A stretch of DNA of 50,444 bases from Candidatus Saccharimonadota bacterium (GCA_027492975.1 JAPUDS010000025.1:1-50444); one strand, 5' to 3'. Positions 1-9,431 are shown, counted from the first letter of the stretch. Translations and numbers: made by a program. Notes: generated from the letters alone by a model not told the origin.

Positions 1-977
1 AGATACCGCCGCACCGCGAGTCGCGACGAGACAACACCGATAAGCGCACCGATAGCTATCATGATAACAACGACAACCGGGCTGTACATGACGAGATTTG
101 TATGCAGGTCACCAGTTGCAACTCCGTACGCGCTGAGTTTCGGCTCCGCAGTAAGAAACAGGAAGATGCCGATACCGGTTGCGACAAGTGCCGCGAAAAA
201 TCCATACATCACTGCTTCGACCACGAACGGTCCGCGGATAAAGTTTTTGTCCGCACCGATGAGTTTCATCATTTCTATCTCGTCTTTACGACTAAAGATC
301 GCCATGCGGATAGTGTTAAAGATGATGAGCATGGAGATGGCGATAAAGACGATACCGGCAACAAGCCCGCCCTTCTCTGCCGTACTGGCCCAGCTGCTGA
401 TAGTCGCGATGGACTTCGCTCGGTCGCCGCTAAATGTCGGCTGTAAGCCTGGTTGCGTGTTCAGTGCTGCCTGAACATCTTCGTCTTCTCTGACAAACCG
501 CTCAAGTGCCGACGTATTTGAGGGATCACGCACAACCAGCTTCAGGATAGGATAGTACGGCTGCTCGGGAAGTTCGGCGATAATTTTCAACTGGTCGGCT
601 GTCAGCTTTCCGCTGTCGAGCAGGTTTTGTTTGGTCTGTTCTTTGCTGATGTAGTTGACTTCGATAACATCGGGCTGCTCTGAAAACTTCTGGCGCAGTA
701 GCGCGATCTGTTTGTCTGTGGCGCCCGACTTGAGATTTATAGGAATATCGACCTTGGCGCGAATATCCTGGACTGTGTCATTGAGCACCACTCGTGCAAC
801 AAATGTCGTCAAAATGATCAGGAGCGTTATGGTCATAACCGCCGTTGCTGCCGTCGTCAGCCAGAGGTTGCGCGTAAAATTATTGACGCCGTAGCGCATC
901 ATACGTGTCCAGGTGATCCATTTTCTACGGAACTTTTTGTTGCCGCCTAGTTGAGCGTGAATATCGTGCTTGCTCAT
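1..977 (-). CDS. ftsX: Cell division protein FtsX (3' end cut by window edge)
   Basis: FtsX is the membrane half of the FtsEX complex, which couples cytoplasmic ATP hydrolysis to peptidoglycan hydrolases at the division septum. Translating the minus strand from the ATG at 977 gives about 325 residues with the family layout: a short cytoplasmic N-terminus, one membrane segment near residues 25-45, an extracellular domain of about 150 residues, then three membrane segments and a C-terminal LAVRRY at the window edge. The cytoplasmic RKDEIEMMKLIGA motif typical of FtsX is present. The start codon overlaps the ftsE stop as ATGA, so the two are translationally coupled. The stop codon lies outside the window, probably only a few codons away. 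Confidence 0.93.
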   Translation of the reverse strand, partial: MSKHDIHAQLGGNKKFRRKWITWTRMMRYGVNNFTRNLWLTTAATAVMTITLLIILTTFVARVVLNDTVQDIRAKVDIPINLKSGATDKQIALLRQKFSEQPDVIEVNYISKEQTKQNLLDSGKLTADQLKIIAELPEQPYYPILKLVVRDPSNTSALERFVREDEDVQAALNTQPGLQPTFSGDRAKSIATISSWASTAEKGGLVAGIVFIAISMLIIFNTIRMAIFSRKDEIEMMKLIGADKNFIRGPFVVEAVMYGFFAALVATGIGIFLFLTAEPKLSAYGVATGDLHTNLVMYSPVVVVIMIAIGALIGVVSSRLAVRRY

Positions 978-1657
978 TGCTGGTATGTCCCCTTCGACTG
1001 GTCAGACGCTATACGCCCGTGTTCTATAGTGATAACGCGGCGCTTTAGTTTGTTCACGATCTCGGCGTTGTGTGTCGTTAAAATAACCGTTGTGCCGTAG
1101 CGATTGATTTTCTCGAGTAGTCGAACGATATCCCAGCTGTGTTTCGGGTCAAGGTTTCCGGTCGGTTCGTCGGCGATAAGAATCTTTGGTTGACGCACCA
1201 CGGCCCGAGCTATAGCAACACGCTGGCGTTCACCACCCGAAAGCTGATGCGGGAATTTCTTCTCCTTGCCCGTGAGGCCAACAAGTTCTATGACTTTCGG
1301 AACAGTCGAACGGATCTCGCGGTTCGTCATACCGGCAATCTCAAGTGCAAATGCGATGTTCTCAAAAACAGTTCTGTTCGGCAACAGTTTGAAATCCTGG
1401 AACACGACGCCTATCTTGCGGCGTAACAGCGGGATGTGTTTGTTGCGTAGCGTGTCATAGTCTATGCCGCCGACAACAATCTTGCCGCTTGTTTGTCTCT
1501 CTTCGCGCGTCAGAAGCTTCAAAAGTGTTGACTTCCCCGCACCGCTTGTCCCGACGATGATGACGAATTCCTTCGGCTCTATATGGAGACTTACCCGGTT
1601 AATCGCCGGTGACCCATCTTTTGAAAACGATTTGGAAACCCTATCGAGCAAAATCAT
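974..1657 (-). CDS. ftsE: Cell division ATP-binding protein FtsE
   Basis: FtsE is the ABC ATPase of FtsEX. The 227-residue product has Walker A GTSGAGKST, the Q-loop in VVFQDFKLLP, the signature LSGGERQRVAIARA, Walker B ILIADEPTGNLDP and the switch His in TTHNAEIV. The FKLLP and RTVFENIAFALE stretches are characteristic of FtsE rather than general LolD-type ATPases. The ATG at 1657 gives the family length. No strong ribosome-binding site is visible; a TATGCT box lies about 20 bases upstream. It is followed directly by ftsX with a 4-base overlap. Confidence 0.95.
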   Translation of the reverse strand: MILLDRVSKSFSKDGSPAINRVSLHIEPKEFVIIVGTSGAGKSTLLKLLTREERQTSGKIVVGGIDYDTLRNKHIPLLRRKIGVVFQDFKLLPNRTVFENIAFALEIAGMTNREIRSTVPKVIELVGLTGKEKKFPHQLSGGERQRVAIARAVVRQPKILIADEPTGNLDPKHSWDIVRLLEKINRYGTTVILTTHNAEIVNKLKRRVITIEHGRIASDQSKGTYQQ

Positions 1658-1706
1658 AATAGTACTACCATTTTAGCATATCCGGTTCATAGAACCTGAT
1701 TCGGCT

Positions 1707-2789
1707 CTATAGTATACTTCGCCACTCAAGATACGCGTCGATAAACCCGTCGATTTTGCCGTCGAGTACGCCTGAAGTATCTTTGTCTTCGTATTTCGTC
1801 CGTGTGTCTTTGACGAGCTGGTATGGATGCAGAACATAGTTACGAATTTGGTTGCCCCAACTAGCTGACTCGCCGGCGCGGAGATCGGCGAGCGTTTCGG
1901 CGTGCTGCTCTGTCTGCATCTGCGCCAGTTTTGAACGCAATATCTTCAGCGCAGTTTCTTTGTTCTGCAACTGCGAACGCTCGTTTTGGATAGCAACGAC
2001 CGTGCCCGTAGGAGTATGCGTCACACGAACGGCACTGTCGGTTGTGTTAACACTCTGACCGCCATGACCGCCAGCGCGGTAAACATCTATTTTTAGATCT
2101 TTTTCATCGATCTGTACTTCGTCGGGTGCAGCAATCTCCGGCATGATTTCAACGAGCGCAAAACTCGTCTGGCGCAGACTATCGCTGTTAAACGGACTGA
2201 GTCGAACTAGCCGGTGTACACCGTGTTCGCTCTGTAGCTTCCCGTAGGCGTACGGCCCAGAAACACTATACGTCGCGCTTTTTAGTCCCGCCTCTTCACC
2301 GGGACTACGGTCGATAAGTTCTGTCGTCATACTATTTTTCTCCGCCCAACGCAGGTACATACGCTCAAGCATCTCTGTCCAGTCCTGTGCGTCAGTGCCG
2401 CCCGCACCTGCGCTCAACTTCAAGATGGCCGCATGGTCATCGTATTCGCCGCGAAACAGAAGGTCCTTTTTGAGCCGTTCAAATTCTGCCTCGAGAGCAT
2501 CCACCTGGTCGTTGAATTCACCGAGCATACTGTCATCACCGATCGCCATGAGCTCAGCCATATCAGCCACCTGAATACGCAGCGTTTGCCACGGTTCTAC
2601 CTGAGATCGAAGGCTTGCCGACTGCTTACTGAGATTCTGCGCCCGTTCGACATTATTCCACACCTCGCTTGTTGCGAGCTGTTCGTCGATACCAGCCAGT
2701 TCTCCTGCTTTTGCGTCGACATCAAGCTGCTCATACGCAGCGCTGAGCTTCGTTTGTAGGTTAGTTAGTCTCTCGAGTAGTGGTTGCAT
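1707..2789 (-). CDS. prfB: Peptide chain release factor 2 (RF2)
   Basis: RF2 reads UAA and UGA stop codons and triggers release of the finished peptide. The 360-residue protein carries the RF2 stop-recognition tripeptide SPF at 198-200 and the catalytic GGQ at 243-245 in a [15 protein letters not shown] context. I start at the ATG at 2789 (MQPLLERL), 2 bases after the murL stop; the open frame continues 16 codons further upstream into murL but without family similarity. Unlike E. coli prfB, there is no in-frame UGA after about codon 25, so the autoregulatory +1 frameshift is absent. Its presence with UGA used as stop in neighbouring genes supports the standard code. Confidence 0.96.
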   Translation of the reverse strand: MQPLLERLTNLQTKLSAAYEQLDVDAKAGELAGIDEQLATSEVWNNVERAQNLSKQSASLRSQVEPWQTLRIQVADMAELMAIGDDSMLGEFNDQVDALEAEFERLKKDLLFRGEYDDHAAILKLSAGAGGTDAQDWTEMLERMYLRWAEKNSMTTELIDRSPGEEAGLKSATYSVSGPYAYGKLQSEHGVHRLVRLSPFNSDSLRQTSFALVEIMPEIAAPDEVQIDEKDLKIDVYRAGGHGGQSVNTTDSAVRVTHTPTGTVVAIQNERSQLQNKETALKILRSKLAQMQTEQHAETLADLRAGESASWGNQIRNYVLHPYQLVKDTRTKYEDKDTSGVLDGKIDGFIDAYLEWRSIL

Positions 2790-2791
2790 CT

Positions 2792-4114
2792 TTATTGTAC
2801 CTCTCGAAGCCGTTTCGGCAGATAGTGAGCCGTCCACTCCTGCGCTGGACCCATAGCACGGTAGTCAAAATGCCCTTCCGGCACATCAAACGGCAACTGA
2901 CAGGCAACTGTACCATACCGGGCGCGGGCCATAGTATACGCCGTACGAAGTTCTTCAACTTCACTAACGCATTCAAGCGGTTTCATGACGCCGCCAACAC
3001 CAAGCAGCCCTTTGAACGCTGCTTGTACTTTCAGATTTTGTGACACAAACAAATTAACACCGTCAAATATTCTGCGCAGTTCATACGGTATAACAAACGG
3101 TGAGAAAAGCAGGAACGCGTTTGCGCATTTTGGACACACACCGCACCAATGCAGCTCAGTGTTCAACTTCCCTTGTTCATAGTTTACTCGGTTACAAGAT
3201 GAAAACCCATACGAATACGGCGCCCAGCAAACCTCTTCAAAAAGTTCCGCGATACGAAGTTCTGAAAACGGCCGTAGTGGCGAGCCGACATACAATCCGG
3301 GAGAAATAAGCTGCGTAACGTAGTCCGCAAACAACTGTTCTGCTGACCAAGTTTTAGACCACTGATGATTTACCGGCAACGTGCCGACCATGGCATGCGA
3401 CTCATTTCCTTCGGCGCCAACAGCGGCAAGTACGGTATTTTTACCATGCAATACGGCGTCGATGAGCGCATAGGCAAGTACTATGAACGTCACCGGTACG
3501 TGGCCATTTAGCGCGCCATCCCGAGCGGCCTCGCCGAGAGCGATACTATCGAGAGAACGATGCGCAAGACAAGGTTCCTTGCTGTTGAGGCGAGAAATAA
3601 TCTTTGGACAAATTTTTGTCGACGTCATATACCACGTGGTGTAGTTCATACCTTGCTCGTTGAGCAGTTGCCCGAGTAGCAGAGAGTCTTTGCCGCCACT
3701 CTGAAGCGACAAAAGCCCTTCGCCCGTATATGGGTGCGACCCCGGATCTTTGCCGTGCCCTTCTACCCGCGCCATAGTTTCCGGATCGAGATGATTTTCA
3801 AAGATAAATTGACTCAACCCTTCTGTATACACCCGGTTGATCAGTTCCGCCTGTTTCGGGGAGAACTTTTTGCCGCGGTACTTTATCTGCTCCACAGGAA
3901 AGCATTTGTAGTATGACGTCCCCGCAACAAACAACGCAAGTTCCAGACATCGCTCCAACACATCCTTTTGTATGGCAACTGTCGAAGGTTCAAACCTGAC
4001 AGTTTCCATAAAGCGCCGCTTGCCATCAAAACTATATGAGAATGTCGCTGTCATCGTCTTTTCATCAAATCCATAGCCTTCGAAGAAAAATGTTGAATAT
4101 CGGTTTGCGCCCAC
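2792..4114 (-). CDS. murL: MurL-like UDP-MurNAc-L-Ala-L-Glu epimerase (PP-loop family)
   Basis: MurL, described in Xanthomonas, converts the terminal L-Glu of UDP-MurNAc-L-Ala-L-Glu to D-Glu with ATP, replacing glutamate racemase. The product of about 440 residues has an N-terminal beta-rich part, a PP-loop ATP-binding motif SLQSGGKDS (around residues 136-144) and a C-terminal Cys cluster WCGVCPKC, matching my recollection of the family's length and layout. It lies 4 bases after murD, the arrangement known for murD2-murL. I start at a GTG at 4114, preceded by GAGGGG 10 bases upstream; an ATG at 4192 is also possible but would overlap murD by 74 bases with no matching sequence. It could be another PP-loop enzyme; context favours MurL. 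Confidence 0.75.
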   Translation of the reverse strand: MGANRYSTFFFEGYGFDEKTMTATFSYSFDGKRRFMETVRFEPSTVAIQKDVLERCLELALFVAGTSYYKCFPVEQIKYRGKKFSPKQAELINRVYTEGLSQFIFENHLDPETMARVEGHGKDPGSHPYTGEGLLSLQSGGKDSLLLGQLLNEQGMNYTTWYMTSTKICPKIISRLNSKEPCLAHRSLDSIALGEAARDGALNGHVPVTFIVLAYALIDAVLHGKNTVLAAVGAEGNESHAMVGTLPVNHQWSKTWSAEQLFADYVTQLISPGLYVGSPLRPFSELRIAELFEEVCWAPYSYGFSSCNRVNYEQGKLNTELHWCGVCPKCANAFLLFSPFVIPYELRRIFDGVNLFVSQNLKVQAAFKGLLGVGGVMKPLECVSEVEELRTAYTMARARYGTVACQLPFDVPEGHFDYRAMGPAQEWTAHYLPKRLREVQ

Positions 4115-4118
4115 TGTT

Positions 4119-5414
4119 TTATAGCCCCTCCACGAGCTGAATAAATTGATCCCCTCTGTCCGAAAAGTTTTTGAACATATCGAAACTCGCACACGCCGGG
4201 CTCATGATAACTACATCTCCGGGTTCGGCTAGTGCATGCGCTCGCCGCACGATCGGCTCAAGCGTTGTTTCACTATGCAGTTCATATAGCTCTGTACAAC
4301 CAACCGAGTCGAGAGCCGCTGCCAGTTTGGTTCGCGTCTGCCCTATAAGGTGTATTTGTTTGATATTCGATTGCGCCTGTATGGCTGCTGCCAGTTCAGT
4401 AAACTCCACGCCCTTATCATAGCCGCCAAGTATCAGTACTTCCGGTTCTCGAAATGAGCGTACGGCAGCAATAGCCGCACCAGGGGCAGACGAATAGTTA
4501 TCATCGTAGTACCGCACATCGTTCAGTTCGCGAATCAGTTTCAGTCGGTGTGGCAACCCCGAGAAACTCGCAAGACCAGCTCGCATCGCATCGAGTGGAA
4601 ACATGTTGTCATACGCAAGCACGGCACTCATGGCAGCGCAGGCATTTTCAACGTTGTGTGTACCCGGAATTTGCAAAATATCAGTTCCGCATATCTGTTC
4701 TCCATGAACAAAAAATGTATTCGAATCAACATAGACACCACCATCTTCTGGCACGTTATAGCGAATTTTTCGCCCTTCCCCACCCATGGCAATACGCCGC
4801 GATAACTCGTTCGATGGATGATATACGACCGTGTCACCGCTCGTTTGAAAGGCGGTTACATTTGCCTTCGCGCCGACGTATTCGTCCATGGACGCGTGGA
4901 TATCCAGATGGTCAGGTTCGATCATGAGAACAACCGCTATATGCGGGCTTTTTTCAAGATCCCAAAGCTGAAAACTACTCATCTCGAACACAACAACATC
5001 GGTAGACTGGATGGTCGGCAATACTTCGAGCGCAGAGACCCCGATATTGCCAACGAGATGAACTGTTTTTCCGGCGGCACGCAGTATAGACGTTATGAGA
5101 CTTGACGTTGTCCCTTTGCCTTTTGTACCCGTCACACCGATGATAGGTGCTGGGCACTGCACGAAAAATTCATTGGTCGCCGACCATATCTTGCGAGCAG
5201 ACGACAATTTATCTGGTCGAAGCGAAGCGGTGCGTATCACCATGTCGTAACGGTCAAGATCTTCGAAAGCGCCCTCGCCCATCACGGTATTCACCCCAGC
5301 CGGAATATCGGTCACATCCTTTTCGTCAAGTATAGTGACACTGGTCCCTTTTTGCTGCCAGTACAGCAGGCTCGTTTTCCCCTCCATACCGTACCCCGCA
5401 ACCGCAACATTCAT
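4119..5414 (-). CDS. murD: UDP-N-acetylmuramoyl-L-alanine--glutamate ligase (MurD/MurD2)
   Basis: This is a Mur ligase that adds glutamate to UDP-MurNAc-L-Ala in cytoplasmic peptidoglycan precursor synthesis. It has a Rossmann-like N-terminus (VAVAGYGMEGKTSL), the ATP loop GVTGTKGKGTTSSLI, the SSFQLWD and EPDHLDIH motifs of the central domain, and a C-terminal domain with HRLKLIRE and YYDDNYSSAPGAA. The length of 431 residues is normal. I prefer the ATG at 5414 (MNVAVAGYG) to the upstream ATG at 5432, which overlaps the preceding gene. Because murL follows 4 bases later, the substrate may be L-Glu rather than D-Glu (MurD2-type); this is inference from context and cannot be read from the sequence. 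Confidence 0.9.
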   Translation of the reverse strand: MNVAVAGYGMEGKTSLLYWQQKGTSVTILDEKDVTDIPAGVNTVMGEGAFEDLDRYDMVIRTASLRPDKLSSARKIWSATNEFFVQCPAPIIGVTGTKGKGTTSSLITSILRAAGKTVHLVGNIGVSALEVLPTIQSTDVVVFEMSSFQLWDLEKSPHIAVVLMIEPDHLDIHASMDEYVGAKANVTAFQTSGDTVVYHPSNELSRRIAMGGEGRKIRYNVPEDGGVYVDSNTFFVHGEQICGTDILQIPGTHNVENACAAMSAVLAYDNMFPLDAMRAGLASFSGLPHRLKLIRELNDVRYYDDNYSSAPGAAIAAVRSFREPEVLILGGYDKGVEFTELAAAIQAQSNIKQIHLIGQTRTKLAAALDSVGCTELYELHSETTLEPIVRRAHALAEPGDVVIMSPACASFDMFKNFSDRGDQFIQLVEGL

Positions 5415-5421
5415 ATCTCGC

Positions 5422-6705
5422 CTACCCTTCAAATAATGGTTCCAGTTTTGCTGATAGTTCCCTAATAAATGCTATATCGCTGTTACCGTAGGCGCCGAAC
5501 GCCCAGCAGTTTGCAGCAAGAAACTGACGTGCCGTTTCAACAATTTGTTCCTTCGTAACTGCCGTGATCGCTTCCGGCTGCTTCATAAAGTCCTCAACCT
5601 TACCATCAAAGAAGTACCGGCTCGCATACCAGTTGTTGATACGCCCCACCGTCTGTGCTCCCATTTGGTGTCGTCCGAGCGCATAACTCCGCGATGCTTC
5701 GACTTCTTTCTCGTCAACATCGCCTGCGGTTACGGCAGCTACTTCTTCAACCATGATGTCTATGAGTTGGTTGACCGTGTCGATGTTTGCCTGCGCCCCA
5801 AAATCCCAAGAACTGTTGTGTTCATAGGTCGACGTGTCAGAAAACATACTGTACACTACGCCTTTTTTACGAGCACGTCCAAGTATACGAGAACGAAGTG
5901 TGCCGGTGAGGATATGGTTCAAGAAATCCATCGCGTTATCTTCTTCATCGCTGAGCCGCCGCGAAACATTGAGCGATAGTCCAAATGTCAGATTTGGTGC
6001 ATCTTTGCGGCGGATCAGGAACGACCCGGCGCTATGCAGCTCATCAACCGGTATGGGGAGTCGTTCGCCCTCAGGCAGCTCCCAAGCATTCAATAAATCT
6101 TCAAGTTTCCCCTGTTGACGAGCAAAATCTCCCGCCACCACAAACCGCATATTCCCGGCCGTATGTGTTCGCTTATAGTGTTCTTTGATGTCACTTAGTC
6201 TTATATCGCCGAGAACTGCGAGACGCTCGGGAAACGTCAGCGTGTCTTCGCCCAGCTCCTGTGCTAGTTTCGGCCAGAGCAGCCGGTCCGGCACATTCAG
6301 ATACCCTGTTAGTTCGCTCTTTACGTTCCCTCGTTCACTGATAAACTCGTCTTCAAGAAACAGCGACTGGGTAATCGCCGTTCGTTGCAGATCAAGTATC
6401 CGATCCCACTCAAACTGAGCGCACTCCGCTTCGTAGACCATGGATGTATCAGAGGTAAACGCGTTATGGTATGCACCGTTTTTTGTAAATTCGGCTTCGT
6501 ACTCATGCGCGTCTTTACAGAGACGATTTGCCCCGAACGCCATATGTTCCATGATGTGTGCTGTCTCACAAATACCTTTGTCACGCACAAACCGGTTACC
6601 GGCGCGAAAATGAAACTGTGTACTCATAACTTGAGCACCGGGTACGTCAATAACCAGCCCACGTGCTCCATTTTTCAGGATGAGCTCACTGACAGTATGC
6701 TTCAT
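5422..6705 (-). CDS. M16-family zinc metallopeptidase (processing-peptidase-like)
   Basis: The inverted zinc motif HxxEH is seen as HIMEH at residues 50-54, and a later acidic helix (SERGNVKSEL, near 130-140) supplies the third metal ligand expected about 76 residues on. The 427-residue length fits a two-domain M16B enzyme such as PqqL or mitochondrial-processing-peptidase-like proteins. No signal peptide is visible, so a cytoplasmic location is likely. The gene lies between secA and murD with gaps of 2 and 7 bases and has GGAAG before its ATG, so it is co-transcribed with them. The substrate is unknown. Confidence 0.9.
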   Translation of the reverse strand: MKHTVSELILKNGARGLVIDVPGAQVMSTQFHFRAGNRFVRDKGICETAHIMEHMAFGANRLCKDAHEYEAEFTKNGAYHNAFTSDTSMVYEAECAQFEWDRILDLQRTAITQSLFLEDEFISERGNVKSELTGYLNVPDRLLWPKLAQELGEDTLTFPERLAVLGDIRLSDIKEHYKRTHTAGNMRFVVAGDFARQQGKLEDLLNAWELPEGERLPIPVDELHSAGSFLIRRKDAPNLTFGLSLNVSRRLSDEEDNAMDFLNHILTGTLRSRILGRARKKGVVYSMFSDTSTYEHNSSWDFGAQANIDTVNQLIDIMVEEVAAVTAGDVDEKEVEASRSYALGRHQMGAQTVGRINNWYASRYFFDGKVEDFMKQPEAITAVTKEQIVETARQFLAANCWAFGAYGNSDIAFIRELSAKLEPLFEG

Positions 6706-6707
6706 CG

Positions 6708-9323
6708 CTACTTCCGTTTCCGGGCCGCCCGTGCCGCTTTTCGCTTCTTCTTGACCGCTTTTTTCTTACCGCGCGCTTCGGTTTTCGCCTTCTTGACTTT
6801 AAACTCGTCGTCACCATGCTTTTCCGGCATACCTATCTCATTGACACCGGTTTCGACGGCTCCTTTTGCAGCTTGTGTTAGTTCTGATTCATAGGTCTCG
6901 TCCGTCACCTGAGCCGGCCTGATATCCTGGCGCCGCACGGTAAAGATAGTTCGCAAGACCTCTTGTCGGAGCATACCCTGCAAGCCTTCAAACAGCTTTT
7001 GGGATTCGCTCCTGTACTCAACAAGCGGGTCGCGCTGGCCAACGCTACGCCAATGAATCCCATCACGCAAATGTTGCATATTTTCGAGGTGATTCATCCA
7101 GAGAACATCGAGCACTTGAAGGTATACTTCGCGCTCAACACCACGGAGTAACTCGTCGCCAATCTCTTTTTCCTTTGTTTCGTAAAGTTTTTTGGCAGCC
7201 TTTAGCGCAAGTGCTGTCCGAGCGCTATCTTTTTTCTCCTGGCCAATTTTCTCGAGATCTTTTGCTTTCAAAGGAATGGAGATCTCAAACTCGTCGACAA
7301 ACTTCGGGTTGTTTTTGGCCGGCAACAACGTTAGTTCTTTCACCCGTTCGGTCAGCAAACGTTCGATCTCGGGTTTAATATTTTCACCTTCCAAAATCTC
7401 GCGGCGAATTTTGTACACAACTTTGCGATGACGGTTGATAACATTGTCGTACTGAACAACGTTTTTGCGCGTATCGTAGCTATAGCCTTCGACGCGTTTT
7501 TGTGCCGCTTCGAGTGTTTTAGACACCGCCTTGTTTTCGATAGGTTGATCTTCCTCAACCCCAAGTCGTTCCATGAGCAGCGCTATTCGTTCTCCCTGGA
7601 AGATACGCATCAGGTCATCTTCGGTCGAGACGTAGAACTGGCTCGTGCCCGGATCGCCCTGACGACCGCCGCGGCCACGCAGCTGGTTGTCTATACGCCG
7701 AGCTTCATGCCGCTCACTGCCGATAACCGCAAGACCGCCCAGCTTTCTTGTTTCATCGGTCAGAACGATATCGGTACCACGACCAGCAATGTTTGTCGCA
7801 AGCGTCACCGCGCCTTTTTCACCGGCTTTTGCAACAATTGCCGCCTCGCGCTCGTTATTTTTCGCATTGAGTAGTTCATGCGGAACACCTGCCTTCTTCA
7901 GTGCAACGGAAATAAGTTCGTTTTTCGTGATAGAGGCCGAGCCGATCAGCACCGGACGACCTTCTTTGTGAAACTGTTTAACATCCTCGACCAGCGCTTT
8001 GATCTTACCCTTTTCGGTTTTAAAGATCTTGTCGGTTTTGTCCTCGCGGATCATCGGCCTGTTCGGTGGAACCTGAACAACATCGAGTCCGTAAATCTGC
8101 TGGAACTCCTCCGCTTCGGTAAAGGCCGTCCCGGTCATACCAGATAACTTCGCATACAAACGGAAATAGTTCTGGAACGAAATAGTCGCAAGCGTCATGC
8201 TTTCTTGCAGCACCGACACTGCTTCTTTTGCTTCGATAGCCTGGTGTAAGCCTTCGTTGTAACGGCGTCCGTGCATGAGGCGTCCGGTAAATTCATCGAC
8301 GATAATCACTTCGTTGCTCGTGTTCACAACATAGTCTTTGTCGCGCTTGAACAGCGTCTCGGCACGCAGCGCCTGATCCATATGATAAACACTACGTACA
8401 TGCTCCGGACTATACAAATTCTTGATGCCAAGCATCTTTTCCACTTTATCAACACCTTCGTCAGTCAGCGCCACGCTGCGCCGTTTTTCATCGAGGATAT
8501 AGTGTTCTGGCTTCAAAGTCCGCGCCAGTTTTGCAAATTTGACGTAATTTTCCGGGTTTTCAGCCGCGGGAGCACTGATGATAAGTGGTGTTCTAGCTTC
8601 GTCGATAAGGATAGAGTCAACCTCGTCAACGATCGCGAAATTTAGCTCACGCTGGCGGAGCAAGTCAACTTCATTCACCATGTTATCACGGAGGTAGTCG
8701 AACCCAAATTCATTGTTGGTGCCGTAGGTAATATCGGCGGCGTACGCTTCTTTGCGAGTACAAGGACGAAGTTTCTTTACACGCGGGTCGTCATGGTCAG
8801 GGTTATCGTACTTCGGGTCAAACACAAATGACTGGTCGTTGATGATACAACCAACGCTGAGACCCAGATAGTGATGCACTTCACCCATCCAACCGGCGTC
8901 GCGCTGTGCTAGATAATCATTGACTGTCACGATATGAACACCCTTACCCGACAGCGCATTCAGATAACTCGGCAGCGTTGCCATGAGTGTTTTACCTTCA
9001 CCGGTCCGCAGTTCGGCAACATTGCCCTCATGCAGCACTATACCGCCCATAAGCTGCACGTCATAATGGCGCTGTCCAAGCACTCGGTCGGACACCTCAC
9101 GCATAAGCGCAAATGCATCCGGCAAGATAGTATCGAGTGTTGTTCCTTTTTTCTCGAGGCGTTTTTTTAGTACCTCAGTTTGCCGCTTTAGCTCAGGTAC
9201 TTTCATCGCGTGATACTTCTCGGCAAGTGCATTTACCTCAGCGACTCGCTTTTGGAGCCGTTTGAGCGTCCGTTTTTGCGGATCACCGAAAACTTTTGTT
9301 AGCGCAGTTTGTTTACTTACCAT
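6708..9323 (-). CDS. secA: Preprotein translocase ATPase SecA
   Basis: SecA drives preproteins through SecYEG. The product of about 871 residues has the helicase motifs AELRTGEGKT, VDEVDSILIDEART and the later TNIAGRGTDI and QLRGRGGRQGD, plus the preprotein cross-linking and scaffold regions. The C-terminus ends in a Lys/Arg-rich tail (residues about 840-871) and lacks the CxCxS zinc-binding SEC-C module used for SecB contact. I start at the ATG at 9323; a GTG at 9338 lies inside the GAGGGTGA element that probably serves as ribosome-binding site. It is the first gene of the secA-M16-murD-murL-prfB run; a TATACT -10 box is at 9371-9376. Confidence 0.96.
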   Translation of the reverse strand: MVSKQTALTKVFGDPQKRTLKRLQKRVAEVNALAEKYHAMKVPELKRQTEVLKKRLEKKGTTLDTILPDAFALMREVSDRVLGQRHYDVQLMGGIVLHEGNVAELRTGEGKTLMATLPSYLNALSGKGVHIVTVNDYLAQRDAGWMGEVHHYLGLSVGCIINDQSFVFDPKYDNPDHDDPRVKKLRPCTRKEAYAADITYGTNNEFGFDYLRDNMVNEVDLLRQRELNFAIVDEVDSILIDEARTPLIISAPAAENPENYVKFAKLARTLKPEHYILDEKRRSVALTDEGVDKVEKMLGIKNLYSPEHVRSVYHMDQALRAETLFKRDKDYVVNTSNEVIIVDEFTGRLMHGRRYNEGLHQAIEAKEAVSVLQESMTLATISFQNYFRLYAKLSGMTGTAFTEAEEFQQIYGLDVVQVPPNRPMIREDKTDKIFKTEKGKIKALVEDVKQFHKEGRPVLIGSASITKNELISVALKKAGVPHELLNAKNNEREAAIVAKAGEKGAVTLATNIAGRGTDIVLTDETRKLGGLAVIGSERHEARRIDNQLRGRGGRQGDPGTSQFYVSTEDDLMRIFQGERIALLMERLGVEEDQPIENKAVSKTLEAAQKRVEGYSYDTRKNVVQYDNVINRHRKVVYKIRREILEGENIKPEIERLLTERVKELTLLPAKNNPKFVDEFEISIPLKAKDLEKIGQEKKDSARTALALKAAKKLYETKEKEIGDELLRGVEREVYLQVLDVLWMNHLENMQHLRDGIHWRSVGQRDPLVEYRSESQKLFEGLQGMLRQEVLRTIFTVRRQDIRPAQVTDETYESELTQAAKGAVETGVNEIGMPEKHGDDEFKVKKAKTEARGKKKAVKKKRKAARAARKRK

Positions 9324-9370
9324 ATCAATTATTGTCACCCTCTCGCATTAAACAGTCGTTCTTCGTTACT

Positions 9371-9376
9371 ATAGTA
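9371..9376 (-). promoter_or_regulatory. Probable -10 box of the secA operon
   Basis: On the minus strand TATACT is followed after about 48 bases by the secA ATG, in the 108-base gap after hpf. No convincing -35 box was found, so the call rests on the -10 match and the position. Confidence 0.4.
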
Positions 9377-9431
9377 TACAGCGAACAGGCGGCTTATGGT
9401 AGCCTCTTCACAGAGAAAAATAGAAGAAATT

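Noticed and set aside
3630-3645. parS-like CCACGTGG near parAB-type genes
   Set aside because: A short CACGTG palindrome inside murL, far from parAB and not matching the 16-bp parS consensus.
4550-4927. Plus-strand 125-codon frame inside murD
   Set aside because: Antisense shadow of a well-supported gene; no family features or start signals.
9324-9338. GTG start of secA at 9338
   Set aside because: The GTG is part of the GAGGGTGA element that probably serves as ribosome-binding site for the ATG at 9323.
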